Below, piece after piece: positions 1 to 10,125 of a stretch of 64,000 bases of DNA. Position 1 is the first letter of the stretch; each line of letters opens with the position of its first letter. The notes below the pieces were generated by a model. It ran no database searches. It was not told the origin of the DNA and saw nothing but the letters and a program-made list of their open reading frames with translations. The translations under genes were made by a program, and so were the position numbers. Origin of the DNA: Paracoccus maritimus. Lineage in GTDB: Bacteria; Pseudomonadota; Alphaproteobacteria; Rhodobacterales; Rhodobacteraceae. The stretch spans positions 124,001 through 188,000 of the forward strand of contig NZ_JANAVZ010000005.1 in NCBI RefSeq assembly GCF_025195095.1, written 5' to 3'.

Positions 1-384
1 CTGGGCGGGCTGGTCGGGGACCGGATCGGACCCTTGCGGGTCATCTGGTTCTCGATCCTCGGCGTGCTGCCCTTCACGCTGGCGCTGCCGCATGTCGGAT
101 TGATTCCGACGGGGATCCTTTCGGTTGTCATCGGGCTGATCCTGGCGTCGGCGTTTCCGGCCATCGTGGTTTTCGCACAAGAATTGGTGCCAGGCCGCAC
201 CGGCACCATTGCCGGGCTGTTCTTCGGTTTTTCTTTCGGGATGGGGGGGATTGCGGCTGCGGCGCTGGGGGTTCTGGCTGATGCGCGCGGGATCGAGTCC
301 GTGTTTATTCTTTGCTCGGTATTGCCCGCGCTTGGCGTGCTGACGGTATTCCTTCCGCGCATGGATCGCCGGTGGCCGGGATGA
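1..384 (+). CDS. MFS transporter, C-terminal part (cut by window start)
   Basis: The frame is open from the first base and ends at a TGA at 382-384, so only the last 127 codons are present. They contain alternating hydrophobic helices and Gly-rich loops, with a cytoplasmic-loop type motif (GLVGDRIGP) at the very start and PGRTGTIAGLFFGFSFGMGG further on. This resembles the second half of 12-TM major facilitator drug exporters of the fosmidomycin-resistance (Fsr) type. The substrate cannot be inferred. The stop overlaps the start of the next gene by 4 bp (ATGA), so the two are probably co-transcribed. Confidence 0.75.
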   Translation: MGGLVGDRIGPLRVIWFSILGVLPFTLALPHVGLIPTGILSVVIGLILASAFPAIVVFAQELVPGRTGTIAGLFFGFSFGMGGIAAAALGVLADARGIESVFILCSVLPALGVLTVFLPRMDRRWPG

Positions 385-2117
385 CGCAAGCGCCACTGTT
401 CTTTCACATCAGTCCCGACTGGTGCGGCGAGGTGCGGTTGGCGCAAATGTTCCAGTTGAACGGTCATGAGGCATTGGACGGAGAACGGGGCGCGCTGGCC
501 AGCGAGATCCTGTTCTGCGAGGCGCGCGATCAGACCCCGCTGGCGCGTTGGCCGCAGGTGCGGCTGTTCACAGGTTTGTATCGCACCGCTCCGTTCTGGC
601 GCCCGCCGCTGGAGGCATGGCGCAGCTTCGATTTCCTGCGGTCGCGGTTTCCGCAAGCCTATTTCATCCTGACGACACGCGAAATCGACGGCTGGCTGGT
701 CGATCGGCTGACGCGCGCCAACCGGGCCGCCGCGCGCTGCTATGCCCATCACCGGGATGTGCCGGAAGGCGATCTGCCACAGATCTGGGAAGCTGATTGG
801 CACGCGCATCTGCGCGCGGTCGAGGCAGTTTTCGGTGCCGATCCCCGACTGATCCGCATCGACCTGGAGACAGAAGATCCGCAATCGGTCTGCCGTAGCC
901 TGTCGGCGCTGTTGCCGATGGATGTCGCGCCGCCGGACCGCGATTGGTTCCCCCCAGCCGATCCGTGGTCAGGAAAAGCCGTGATGGCGGCGTTCGAGAC
1001 CGACGCGTCGGCCGCCGTGCCGGATCCCGACTATGTCGAGGATGTGGCGAGTTTCTGTCTGCGTGGGCTTTCGCCCGATGACGGTGGCCGCAATGGCGTG
1101 TCACGGCATTACTGCGAATGGGACGGAGAGGGGACGATTCTGGATCATCTGGACCAGCCCCGCCAGATCGCGATCCGATCTCTGCCGGGCGATCCCGGGC
1201 GGCGCAGTGCCGCGGTTTCGCGCCCCGATCAGCACTTCAAGCTGCTGCGCGCTGAAGGTGTGGTCAACGATGCTCTGCGACTTGGGCGTGCCACGCGGCT
1301 GCGGATCGACATGGAGGATTCGCGCTGGATGGGCTCGCCCCAGGGGCAGGCATTGGGGGTTCCGGTGCTGGGCCATTGCCGTCGCGAGGGGGCGCGCAAC
1401 GTTGTGCTGTGGCCGCTGCCGGATCAGCACCAGATCGGCATGCCGGGGTTTGACCCTTCCGCTGCGCCCGACCGCCTTCCATTCGACGACAAGCTGGATC
1501 GGGTGGTGTGGCGCGGCATGATTTCCGGCAGCGAGATGCGTGACGGGGTCCGTCCGGGTGCCGGCTCGCATGTGCACCTTGCGCGACTGGCCCAAGCAGG
1601 ACAGGATCCTGCGGCGCGCGACGCCGCCTGGCAGGATCTGTGCCGCACATCGCGCCTGAACTTCGTGCGGCGCTGGTTCGGCCATCCGGACTTCAATTTG
1701 GGTATTGTCATGGCCTGGAGCATGCGCGACATGGCCGAGGATCCGCTTCTTGCGCCTTATTGCGACACGCGGCGCGGTCCGGGATTTTTCCGGCAGTTCC
1801 GCTATCAGCTTTGCCTGACGGGTTTCGATCACGGGTCGAACTTCATTCCGATGATCGACAGCCAGTCGGTGCTTCTGGCCGAGCAGGATGGCTGGGAAGT
1901 GTTCTATTCCGGTCGCTTCAAACCGTGGAAACACTTTATTCCTGTAGCGCGGTATTGCGGCGATATCCTGGAGAAACTGGCATGGGCGCGCGAAAATCCC
2001 AACAAATGCAAAGAGATGTCGGCCGCTGCACGCGCCGAGGTCGCGATGCTGCGCGACGCGCCCACGCGCCGCGCGATCCTGTCACGCATTCTCGACGGAC
2101 TGGCGGCGTCGCGCTAG
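381..2117 (+). CDS. Sulfotransferase-like / GT90 (CAP10) glycosyltransferase fusion
   Basis: The 578-residue protein starts at the ATG that overlaps the MFS stop; an upstream in-frame start at 312 would lie inside that gene. The first ~190 residues resemble a sulfotransferase fold (FILTTREIDGWLVDRL in the position of the RDP-type segment, then a Trp/His-rich helix), without a convincing PAPS loop. The last ~230 residues match the GT90/CAP10 family of lipopolysaccharide-modifying glycosyltransferases, with WRGMISG, an FRYQLCLTGFDHGSNF segment and a KPWKHFIPV motif. An envelope-glycan role is inferred from the family. The domain pairing is unusual and the donor and acceptor are unknown. Confidence 0.65.
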   Translation: MTQAPLFFHISPDWCGEVRLAQMFQLNGHEALDGERGALASEILFCEARDQTPLARWPQVRLFTGLYRTAPFWRPPLEAWRSFDFLRSRFPQAYFILTTREIDGWLVDRLTRANRAAARCYAHHRDVPEGDLPQIWEADWHAHLRAVEAVFGADPRLIRIDLETEDPQSVCRSLSALLPMDVAPPDRDWFPPADPWSGKAVMAAFETDASAAVPDPDYVEDVASFCLRGLSPDDGGRNGVSRHYCEWDGEGTILDHLDQPRQIAIRSLPGDPGRRSAAVSRPDQHFKLLRAEGVVNDALRLGRATRLRIDMEDSRWMGSPQGQALGVPVLGHCRREGARNVVLWPLPDQHQIGMPGFDPSAAPDRLPFDDKLDRVVWRGMISGSEMRDGVRPGAGSHVHLARLAQAGQDPAARDAAWQDLCRTSRLNFVRRWFGHPDFNLGIVMAWSMRDMAEDPLLAPYCDTRRGPGFFRQFRYQLCLTGFDHGSNFIPMIDSQSVLLAEQDGWEVFYSGRFKPWKHFIPVARYCGDILEKLAWARENPNKCKEMSAAARAEVAMLRDAPTRRAILSRILDGLAASR

Positions 2118-2141
2118 GTTTCGTCAAGGGAGGATCCGTCC

Positions 2142-2621
2142 ATGACAACCATTCGCGCGGTGCCGATCACGGCCGATGACTTCGCCCCGTTCGGCGAACT
2201 GCTGACGGTCCGGCCGATGCCTGACAAGATGATCAACGAGGGTCGCTGCGAACGGCATCATGCACTTGCCACGGTTCAGCGTGGCGGGGGCGAGGCGATC
2301 ATCTCGATCTTCCGGTCGCAGCCGGTCAGCCTGCCTTATGAATGCGGGCTGCTGGAACGCCATCCGCTGGGATCGCAGGCATTCATGCCGCTGGGACCAG
2401 ATGCCTGGCTGTCCGTGGTGGCACGGGACGACGCAGGCCGCCCCGGCCATCCCGTTGCCTTTCTTGTGCCGTCCGGGATGGGCATCAACCTTCATGCGGG
2501 CGTCTGGCATGGGGTTCTGACCCCGCTGGATCGCGCGGCGGATTTCCTTGTGGTGGATCGAGAGGGTGATGGCGTGAACCTTGAAGAGATCCGCATCCGG
2601 CCCATCACGATTACCGCATGA
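2142..2621 (+). CDS. allA: Ureidoglycolate lyase
   Basis: The 159-residue cupin-fold protein has the length and motifs of AllA, which splits ureidoglycolate into glyoxylate and urea at the end of purine (allantoin) degradation. Visible motifs are the N-terminal ITADDFAPFGEL, the central Arg-Ser-Gln segment (IFRSQPVSLPYE), ERHPLGSQAFMPL, and NLHAGVWHGVLTPL near the C-terminus. A GGGAGGAT ribosome-binding site precedes the start. No other purine-degradation gene is in the window, so its pathway partners lie elsewhere. The stop overlaps rnhB by 4 bp. Confidence 0.9.
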   Translation: MTTIRAVPITADDFAPFGELLTVRPMPDKMINEGRCERHHALATVQRGGGEAIISIFRSQPVSLPYECGLLERHPLGSQAFMPLGPDAWLSVVARDDAGRPGHPVAFLVPSGMGINLHAGVWHGVLTPLDRAADFLVVDREGDGVNLEEIRIRPITITA

Positions 2622-3248
2622 ACCTTCCCGATGACAGTTTCGAAAGACTGGCCTGGGCACGCGGCGCGCGGATCGTGGCCGGCGTGGACGAGGTTGGCCG
2701 GGGTCCGCTTGCGGGTCCGGTGACCGCGGCGGCGGTGGTGCTGGACCCCGGTAATGTTCCCGAGGGGCTGAACGATTCCAAACAGCTGACCGGCAAGCGG
2801 CGCGAAGCCCTGGCTGCACGGATCATGGCGCAAAGTCATTGGTCCGTGGCCCATGTCGAAGTGGCCGATATCGACCGGCTCAATATCTATCATGCCAGTC
2901 ATCTGGCGATGTGCCGCGCGGTCGCCGGGCTGCTCCATGTGCCTTGTCACGTCCTGGTGGACGGCAACCGGGTGCCCAAAGATCTGGGCCGCCCGGCCGA
3001 GGCCATCATCAAGGGCGACGCGCGCAGCATCAGCATCGCGGCGGCGTCTATCCTGGCCAAGGTGTTGCGCGATCGCATCATGGTGGATTTGGCGCAACAG
3101 CATCCCGGCTATGGCTGGGATGTGAATGCGGGCTATCCGACACCAGCCCACAAGCAGGCGCTGCTAGATCTGGGGGTGACCCCTCATCATAGGCGTTCGT
3201 TCCGGCCCATCCACAATATCTTGTGTAAAGATGGATCTGCAAGTGTTT

Positions 3249-3250
<2 letters not shown>
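2618..3250 (+). CDS. rnhB: Ribonuclease HII
   Basis: The 210-residue protein degrades the RNA strand of RNA-DNA hybrids and starts ribonucleotide excision. The diagnostic GVDEVGRGPLAGPV with the acidic pair Asp24-Glu25 is present. LNDSKQLTGKRRE, an internal DGN motif and the C-terminal GYPTPAHKQAL and HHRRSFRPI blocks follow in the usual order. It starts within the allA stop (ATGA), so it is probably translationally coupled. Its end overlaps the first of three GANTC sites in front of ccrM. Confidence 0.95.
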
Positions 3251-4470
<1,220 letters not shown>

Positions 4471-4591
4471 TCCCGTTTCACGGTTTCGCCGCAGTCCCGC
4501 CGCCAACCGCGCGGCCGGGATCGCCTTGCCCCGCCATCGTCGTATGGCGGGGTCTTTTCATCCGCGATACCGCATGCATATCTCTGTTATC

Positions 4592-5626
4592 ATGTTGCAC
4601 CCGTATTCAGACCTGCCATCGAATGCCTTCTGGCGCCGTGCAGTGGCCGAAACCTCGGCCAGCGCCCCCGAGGCCATCAGCCGGCCCAAGTTCCCGCTGA
4701 CCCGCAAGGACCGGATTGCGACCGCGGGCAGTTGTTTCGCGCAGCATATGGGCAGGGCGCTGCGCGCAGCCGGGCTGAAGGTGCTGGATGCCGAACCGTC
4801 GCCGCGCGGCATCGGTCAGGCGGTGCTTCAGCAGCATGGCTTCGGTCTGTATTCCGGGCGGTATGGCAACATCTACACGGCGCGACAGCTGATTCAGCTG
4901 CTGCAAGAGGTCGCAGATGGCCGACCCGATCCCGCGCAGATCTGGCGGCGCGGCGACCGATTTCATGACGCCCTGAGACCGGGGCTTGATCCCGAAGGGC
5001 TGGACAGCCCGGAAGAGGTGCTTGCAATCCGTCGCCAACACCTGTCGCGGCTGGCGCCGATGCTGGCTGGGGCCGATGTGTTCATCTTCACCCTTGGCTT
5101 GACCGAGGCGTGGCGTTGCCGGGAAACCGGACGTGTCTATCCGACGTGCCCGGGTGTCATCGCTGGCAGTTTCGACGCCGCTCGGCATGAGTTCGTGAAC
5201 TTCACATATCCCGACGTCGTCGAGGATCTTCAGAAGTTGCGCGACGGGCTGCATGCGTTCAAGCCGGGGATGAAGCTGCTGCTGACCGTGTCGCCGGTGC
5301 CGCTGACCGCGACCGCATCGGGCAATCACGTGCTGCCCGCGACGCAATACTCCAAGGCCACGCTGCGCGCGGCGGCGGGCGATTTCGCCGCGCTGCATGA
5401 TGACGTAGACTATTTTCCGTCCTACGAGATCGTCATCAATCCCGCCGCGCGCGGTCGGTTCTTCTCGGATGGCCTGCGCCAGGTCTCGCCCGAAGGCGTT
5501 GCCGCCGTGATGCAGACATTTCTGGCGACGCACGGACTGTCCGAGAACATGCCGCCTCTGTCGGCCGACCCGGATATGGACGATCCGATCTGTGAAGAGG
5601 CGATGCTGGAGGCGTATTCCCCATGA
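4592..5626 (+). CDS. GSCFA domain protein
   Basis: This is a roughly 344-residue protein with the signature GSCFA at residues 46-50, which places the catalytic-type Ser in an SGNH-like esterase fold. FIFTLGLTEAW and the late SYEIVINP segment are further GSCFA-family blocks. Family members are often found with polysaccharide or envelope genes and their substrates are unknown. The N-terminus (HPYSDLPSNAFWRRAV) matches the usual start of the family, so I chose ATG 4592. Starts at 4574 and 4526 are possible but would add an atypical leader. The gene overlaps the next by 4 bp. Confidence 0.8.
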   Translation: MLHPYSDLPSNAFWRRAVAETSASAPEAISRPKFPLTRKDRIATAGSCFAQHMGRALRAAGLKVLDAEPSPRGIGQAVLQQHGFGLYSGRYGNIYTARQLIQLLQEVADGRPDPAQIWRRGDRFHDALRPGLDPEGLDSPEEVLAIRRQHLSRLAPMLAGADVFIFTLGLTEAWRCRETGRVYPTCPGVIAGSFDAARHEFVNFTYPDVVEDLQKLRDGLHAFKPGMKLLLTVSPVPLTATASGNHVLPATQYSKATLRAAAGDFAALHDDVDYFPSYEIVINPAARGRFFSDGLRQVSPEGVAAVMQTFLATHGLSENMPPLSADPDMDDPICEEAMLEAYSP

Positions 5627-6480
5627 TCGGCGACCTGCCTCGTGTCCTTTTCGTCGGCAACTCGCACAGCGGTTCCCTGCGGCTTGCCTACGCGGCCGAG
5701 GCCGATCGCTGGCCGGGCTGGGACGTATACTTTCTTGGGGTCTTGTCGGATCGTCTGGGCGAACTGGACCTGCGGGATGACAGGCTGGTGCCGATGACCG
5801 GGGCGGCGTCCCGTCAGATGCAGTATTATAATCACGTCAATTCGGTCGATGTCGGCGGGTTCGATGCGTTCGTGATCGTCGGCGGAGTGTCCTGGTTTCG
5901 CACGGCCGCAATTTGCGCCGAGCACCGCAGTCTGGATTTTCCCAGCGTGGTCGCGGGTGACGAGACGGCGCAGCTTGTCGGCGGGCGCGTGCTGGGCGCA
6001 ATGCTGCGCGGGCGCATCGCCGGATCGGCGGTCGGGCAATTGCTGCCAAGGATCGAGCGGCTGCAAAAGCCTGTCGTTGTCGTGCCTGAGCCCGCGCTGT
6101 CCGAAGATGGCCGGGCGGACGACGCCCGCTATGGCGCCTATCACGCCCTTGTGCAGCGTGGGGACGCCACGCACTGGCTGGATATGTATCGCGCTGCGCG
6201 CATGCAGGTGCTGGGCGACAGCGCAACGATCCTTGACTGGCCCGAGGCTGCGTTGGTTGACGGTCCCTATACCGCGTCATCCTTGATGCGCGGCTCAAGA
6301 AGGCTTGGCCGGATCGACGCAGCCGCAATAGTGGCAGGCACCTCCGCCGCGAGGGCGCAGCGGGAAGTTGCGGAAGATGGCGAGGGCCCGACCCACCCAG
6401 ATGATGACTATGAACACGCCAATGCGACCTACGGCGCAATGGTCATGGATCAGGTCATGTCGGTGCTTTCGACGCGCTGA
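5623..6480 (+). CDS. SGNH-like hypothetical protein
   Basis: The 285-residue protein begins with VLFVGNSHSGSL, a GNSH block equivalent to the GDS(L) nucleophile block of SGNH hydrolases. It ends with a DDYEHANATYGAMVMDQV segment supplying a plausible Asp-x-x-His catalytic pair. A central FVIVGGVSWF strand fits the same fold. No signal peptide is visible. It overlaps the GSCFA gene by 4 bp, so the two SGNH-type proteins are probably made together and may act on the same acyl-modified glycan. That last point is inference. Confidence 0.65.
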   Translation: MIGDLPRVLFVGNSHSGSLRLAYAAEADRWPGWDVYFLGVLSDRLGELDLRDDRLVPMTGAASRQMQYYNHVNSVDVGGFDAFVIVGGVSWFRTAAICAEHRSLDFPSVVAGDETAQLVGGRVLGAMLRGRIAGSAVGQLLPRIERLQKPVVVVPEPALSEDGRADDARYGAYHALVQRGDATHWLDMYRAARMQVLGDSATILDWPEAALVDGPYTASSLMRGSRRLGRIDAAAIVAGTSAARAQREVAEDGEGPTHPDDDYEHANATYGAMVMDQVMSVLSTR

Positions 6481-7620
6481 TTACAGCGCGTTGCGTGGCA
6501 TCGGCAGGTCGCCGTTATCGTAGGGCGCCCAATCGCGGATCTGCGGGTAGAACTTCTGCCGCCAAGCCCGAACGCGCGGGTTCATCCGCTTTCGCCACCA
6601 TGGCGGCACCATCGCCACGAAGGTCATGGCCGGATATCCAAGCGGCAGCTGTGGCGCGTCGTCGTCGCCATAGGTCTGCAGCAGCGGAAAGCGCCGGTCC
6701 GGCTTGTAATGGTGGTCGGAATGTCTTTGCAGGTTGATCAGCAACCAGTTCGACGCCGTGTGACTGGCGTTCCAGCTGTGGCGCGGCCTGATATGTTCAT
6801 ATCGTCCTTCGCCAAGATGTTCTCGGGTCAGGCCGTAATGTTCGACATAGTTGGTCAGCTCTAGCTGCCAGACTGCGATGAAGGCCTGAAAGACGAACAA
6901 TGCGACACCAATCCACCCACCAAGGATCAGCGCCAGCACGATCATCGCCAGTTGCAGCGCGCCGTATCGCCAGAAAGGGTTGCGCGGGTCCAGCGGCCCG
7001 CGACCGGCCCGCGCCAGCCGTCGTTTCTCGGCCCGCCATGCGCTGGCCGGGCTTTCGCGCAGCACGCGCGCGAAAAAGCGATAGAATCCCTCGCCGTATC
7101 GCGCCGATACCGCGTCGCGCGGCGTGGCGACCCATGAATGGTGGACCAGCAGGTGTTCGGTGCGGAAATGCGAATACAGCACGCTGGCCAGCAGCAGATC
7201 GCCCATCCAGCGTTCCAGCGGCGATTTCTGGTGCAGCAGTTCATGGGCATAGACGATGCCGATCGTGCCGGACAAGACGCCGATGCCGAAGAAAAGCCCC
7301 AACTTTTCCAGCCCCGACAAGTGACCGCCATGCTGCGCATACCAGATCGACCCGAAGATCGCCGCGAGTTGCAGCGGGAACCAGATGATGGTGACCGCGC
7401 GATGCCAGAACAGCCGGTCGGCGGACGTGTCCGGGTCGGGGTTATCCGTGTTCAGGCCCAGCACGCCGTCGATCGCGGTGGTCAGATACCAGGCATAGCC
7501 CGGCAGAAGCAGCCACCACAGCCCACCCTTGATGGCCGCAAGGGCGACCAGGGGCAGCATGACCACCGACATCCAGAACGGTGCGGCGGCGGGCAGGCCG
7601 GTGGGGGAAGAGTCGCTCAT
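6481..7620 (-). CDS. alkB: Alkane 1-monooxygenase (AlkB family)
   Basis: This is a 379-residue integral membrane di-iron hydroxylase that converts n-alkanes to 1-alkanols using rubredoxin. The histidine boxes are visible: HELLHQ near residue 125, EHLLVHH near 153, NYVEHYGL near 255 and HSDHHYKP near 298. Paired hydrophobic helices lie before the first box and between boxes two and three. No rubredoxin or rubredoxin reductase gene lies nearby. It starts 9 bp after the mutY stop, so mutY and alkB probably share a transcript. A fatty-acid hydroxylase relative remains possible. Confidence 0.88.
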   Translation of the reverse strand: MSDSSPTGLPAAAPFWMSVVMLPLVALAAIKGGLWWLLLPGYAWYLTTAIDGVLGLNTDNPDPDTSADRLFWHRAVTIIWFPLQLAAIFGSIWYAQHGGHLSGLEKLGLFFGIGVLSGTIGIVYAHELLHQKSPLERWMGDLLLASVLYSHFRTEHLLVHHSWVATPRDAVSARYGEGFYRFFARVLRESPASAWRAEKRRLARAGRGPLDPRNPFWRYGALQLAMIVLALILGGWIGVALFVFQAFIAVWQLELTNYVEHYGLTREHLGEGRYEHIRPRHSWNASHTASNWLLINLQRHSDHHYKPDRRFPLLQTYGDDDAPQLPLGYPAMTFVAMVPPWWRKRMNPRVRAWRQKFYPQIRDWAPYDNGDLPMPRNAL

Positions 7621-7629
7621 GCGCGCAGT

Positions 7630-8655
7630 CTAGGCCGCGATTTCGGATCGTGCCATATCCCATACCTTTCGCATCAGGCCCGGCAGCGCATTTCGGTCGA
7701 ATTGCCGCAGCGGGACCAGACGCCCGCGGTCTGCAGGACCGTCCAGATCGCCCAGCATCACGGTCAGCGTCAGGTTGAAATGCGTGAACACGTGCCGCAC
7801 TTCGCCGATATCGCTCCATGCGGCGCGGCCCGGTGGTGGCAGATCACGTCCGTCCCAACCGGTCGAGGGGAACGCCAGTGTGCCTCCCAGAAGTCCCTTG
7901 GGCGGGCGTTCCTCCAGCAGCAGCGCATCGCCGCTGAGGGCGACCCAGGCGATGCCCGTCCGGGTGGGCTTGGCGGCCTTCGCGGCCTTGCGGGGCAGTT
8001 CGGCGGCGATGCCCTGTGCCCGCGCGTCGCAATCGTCGATCAGCGGGCATATCCCGCATGCCGGGCTGCGCGGGGTGCAGATCGTCGCGCCCAGATCCAT
8101 CATGGCCTGCGCAAAGTCGCCCGGTCGTGACTGCGGGGTCAGTCCAGCAGCCAGTGCAGTCAGTTCCGGTTTCGCGGCGGGCAACGGGGTCGGCACGGCG
8201 AACAGGCGTGACACGACGCGTTCGACATTGCCATCGACCACCGTTTCGGGGGCATCATAGGCGATCGCCGCGATCGCAGCCGAAGTGTAGGGTCCGATAC
8301 CCGGCAAGGCGCGCAGGCCGTCGCGGCTGGTCGGAAAGCCGCCCATCTGGCTGACCGCGCGGGCGCAGGCCAGCAGGTTACGGGCACGCGCATAATAGCC
8401 AAGCCCCGCCCATTCCGCCATCACCTGCGCATCGTCGGCCGCGGCCAGATCTTCCACCGTGGGCCACAGAGAGATGAATCGGATGAAATAGTTTTTCACG
8501 GCGGCGACGGTGGTCTGCTGCAACATCACCTCGGACAGCCACACGCGATAGGGATCGGCGCGTCCGCCCCGCGGCGGAATACGCCATGGCAGCACGCGGG
8601 CATGGCGGTCGTACCAGACCAGAAGCCGGGGGGCGATCACCTTGTCGTCACGCAA
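7630..8655 (-). CDS. mutY: A/G-specific adenine DNA glycosylase
   Basis: The protein (341 residues from the TTG at 8655) removes adenine mispaired with 8-oxoguanine. LSEVMLQQTTV carries the catalytic Glu (about residue 42). The helix-hairpin-helix LPGIGPYTSAAI and the VVDGNVERV segment with the catalytic Asp follow. CTPRSPACGICPLIDDC supplies the four Cys of the 4Fe-4S cluster near residues 196-212. The C-terminal Nudix-like domain (GLLGGTLAFPSTGW) checks the opposite base. The exact start is uncertain, with a GTG 15 bp further in. It lies upstream of alkB and divergent from the DciA-like gene. Confidence 0.93.
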   Translation of the reverse strand: MRDDKVIAPRLLVWYDRHARVLPWRIPPRGGRADPYRVWLSEVMLQQTTVAAVKNYFIRFISLWPTVEDLAAADDAQVMAEWAGLGYYARARNLLACARAVSQMGGFPTSRDGLRALPGIGPYTSAAIAAIAYDAPETVVDGNVERVVSRLFAVPTPLPAAKPELTALAAGLTPQSRPGDFAQAMMDLGATICTPRSPACGICPLIDDCDARAQGIAAELPRKAAKAAKPTRTGIAWVALSGDALLLEERPPKGLLGGTLAFPSTGWDGRDLPPPGRAAWSDIGEVRHVFTHFNLTLTVMLGDLDGPADRGRLVPLRQFDRNALPGLMRKVWDMARSEIAA

Positions 8656-8740
8656 TTTTCAGACCCTTCGCTGCGCAGCGCGCTTTCATCCCTGTGCCCT
8701 GCTGATTAAGGATGTGGGGGTGATAACCGATCAGGCGAAG

Positions 8741-9283
8741 ATGGCACAGAGGCCCGCAAAGACGAACATGCCGCAGCGGCGCCGCAGGCGCGGCTTCGAG
8801 GCGGCGGCGTCGCTGCTGGCGGACCGGGTGCAGAAGGCGGCCGAGGGGCGCGGCTTTGCGGTCAGTCGTCTGCTGACCCATTGGCCCGAGATCGCGGGCG
8901 ACAGGCTGGCCGCGATGACCCGCCCCGTTCGTATCAGCCACAGCCGGGGCGCGTTTGGCGCCACGTTGACCCTGCTGACGACCGGCCCGGTCGCGCCGAT
9001 GGTCGAGATGCAATTGCCGCAGCTGCGCGACCGGGTGAATGCCTGTTATGGCTATAACGCCATCCAGAAGATCGTGCTGACGCAAACCTCTGCCAGCGGC
9101 TTCGCGGAAGGTCAGGCGCAGTTCGCGCCAGCGCCGCGCCGCGAGGTTCCGCCCGATTCCAAGGCGACGGCCCGCGCGAATGACGTGGCCGCGCAGTTCG
9201 ACGATCCGACGCTGGCCGAGGCGATGGCCCGGCTGGCGTTGAACCTCTCATCCCGAAAGAACCGAAAGGATAATTCATGTTGA
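8741..9283 (+). CDS. DUF721 / DciA-like protein
   Basis: This is a roughly 180-residue basic protein with an Arg-rich start (MPQRRRRRGFEAA) and the DUF721 core: a WPEIAG motif, then LTLLTTGPVAPMVEMQLPQLRDRVNACYGYNAI. DUF721 includes DciA, a replicative-helicase loader partner in bacteria lacking DnaC, so a role in DnaB loading is possible but unproven here. I chose ATG 8741; a GTG at 8720 after a G-rich stretch is an alternative. The end overlaps the start of the next gene by 7 bp. Confidence 0.75.
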   Translation: MAQRPAKTNMPQRRRRRGFEAAASLLADRVQKAAEGRGFAVSRLLTHWPEIAGDRLAAMTRPVRISHSRGAFGATLTLLTTGPVAPMVEMQLPQLRDRVNACYGYNAIQKIVLTQTSASGFAEGQAQFAPAPRREVPPDSKATARANDVAAQFDDPTLAEAMARLALNLSSRKNRKDNSC

Positions 9284-9930
9284 TCCGCTCTGTCGCCACC
9301 GCGCTTGCCGTGGCGCTGGCCGTGCCCGCGCTGGCGCAGGATGCGCCCGCCGACGAGACCGCGACCGAGGCCGCCGATGTCCAGACGCTGCCCGACATCG
9401 CCCTTGGTGCCGATGATGCGCCTTTGACGGTCATCGAGTACGCAAGCTTTACCTGCGGACACTGCGCGAATTTCCATGATCAAAGCTGGCCAAAGCTGAA
9501 GTCGGAGTATGTCGATACCGGCAAGGTCAAGTTCATCCAGCGTGACGTGTATTTCGATCAGGTCGGATTGTGGGCCGGCATCCTTGCCCGCTGCGGCGGC
9601 GACGACAAGTATTATGCCGTCTCGGACATGCTGTTTGACGAACAGCAAAAATGGCTGTCGGGCGGCAATGGCGAGGAAATCGCCAACAATCTGCGCAAGA
9701 TCGGCCTGAAGGCGGGAATGACCGAGGATCAGATGACCGCTTGCTGGGACGATAGCGCCAAGGCCGAGCAGTTGATCGCGACGTTCCAGCAGAATGCCAC
9801 CGCCGACGAGATCGAGGCGACGCCGACCTTCATCATCGGTGGCGAGAAGGTGATGAACCAGCCTTGGGACGATTTGAAGGCGACCATCGATTCGAAACTG
9901 GCGGACGGCAATACGTCCGATCAGGAATAA
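9277..9930 (+). CDS. DsbA-family periplasmic thiol:disulfide oxidoreductase
   Basis: The 217-residue protein has a Sec signal peptide (cleavage probably after VPALA, residue 20) and a thioredoxin fold with CGHC at residues 60-63 in the ASFTCGHCANFH context. The cis-Pro loop is ATPTFIIGGEKV near residue 182. This is the DsbA/Com1-like group with an inserted helical domain, acting on disulfides in the periplasm. It begins inside the DUF721 gene, an arrangement I would expect to be conserved in relatives. Confidence 0.9.
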   Translation: MLIRSVATALAVALAVPALAQDAPADETATEAADVQTLPDIALGADDAPLTVIEYASFTCGHCANFHDQSWPKLKSEYVDTGKVKFIQRDVYFDQVGLWAGILARCGGDDKYYAVSDMLFDEQQKWLSGGNGEEIANNLRKIGLKAGMTEDQMTACWDDSAKAEQLIATFQQNATADEIEATPTFIIGGEKVMNQPWDDLKATIDSKLADGNTSDQE

Positions 9931-9935
9931 GCAGC

Positions 9936-9972
9936 GCCGGTCGGGTGGGCGCGGTGCGCTTGCCCGCCCGGC
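9936..9972 (+). terminator. Possible terminator hairpin after the DsbA-like gene
   Basis: A GC-rich imperfect inverted repeat (GCCGGTCGGGTGGGC against GCCCGCCCGGC) lies just after the stop codon. There is only a weak CTCTT and no T-run, so intrinsic termination is uncertain. Confidence 0.3.
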
Positions 9973-10125
9973 CTCTTGCAGTCGGATTTCGTTGTCCGGT
10001 GCCGACTTGGCCGATTTCCCGGACACATCTTGCCGCCAGCGGGTGACGCTTGGCGTGCGAACAGAAGCGGGCTAGCATATGGCGCAACGCGCAACACGCG
10101 CCTTTGCAGAGGGACCGCAAGTTTC

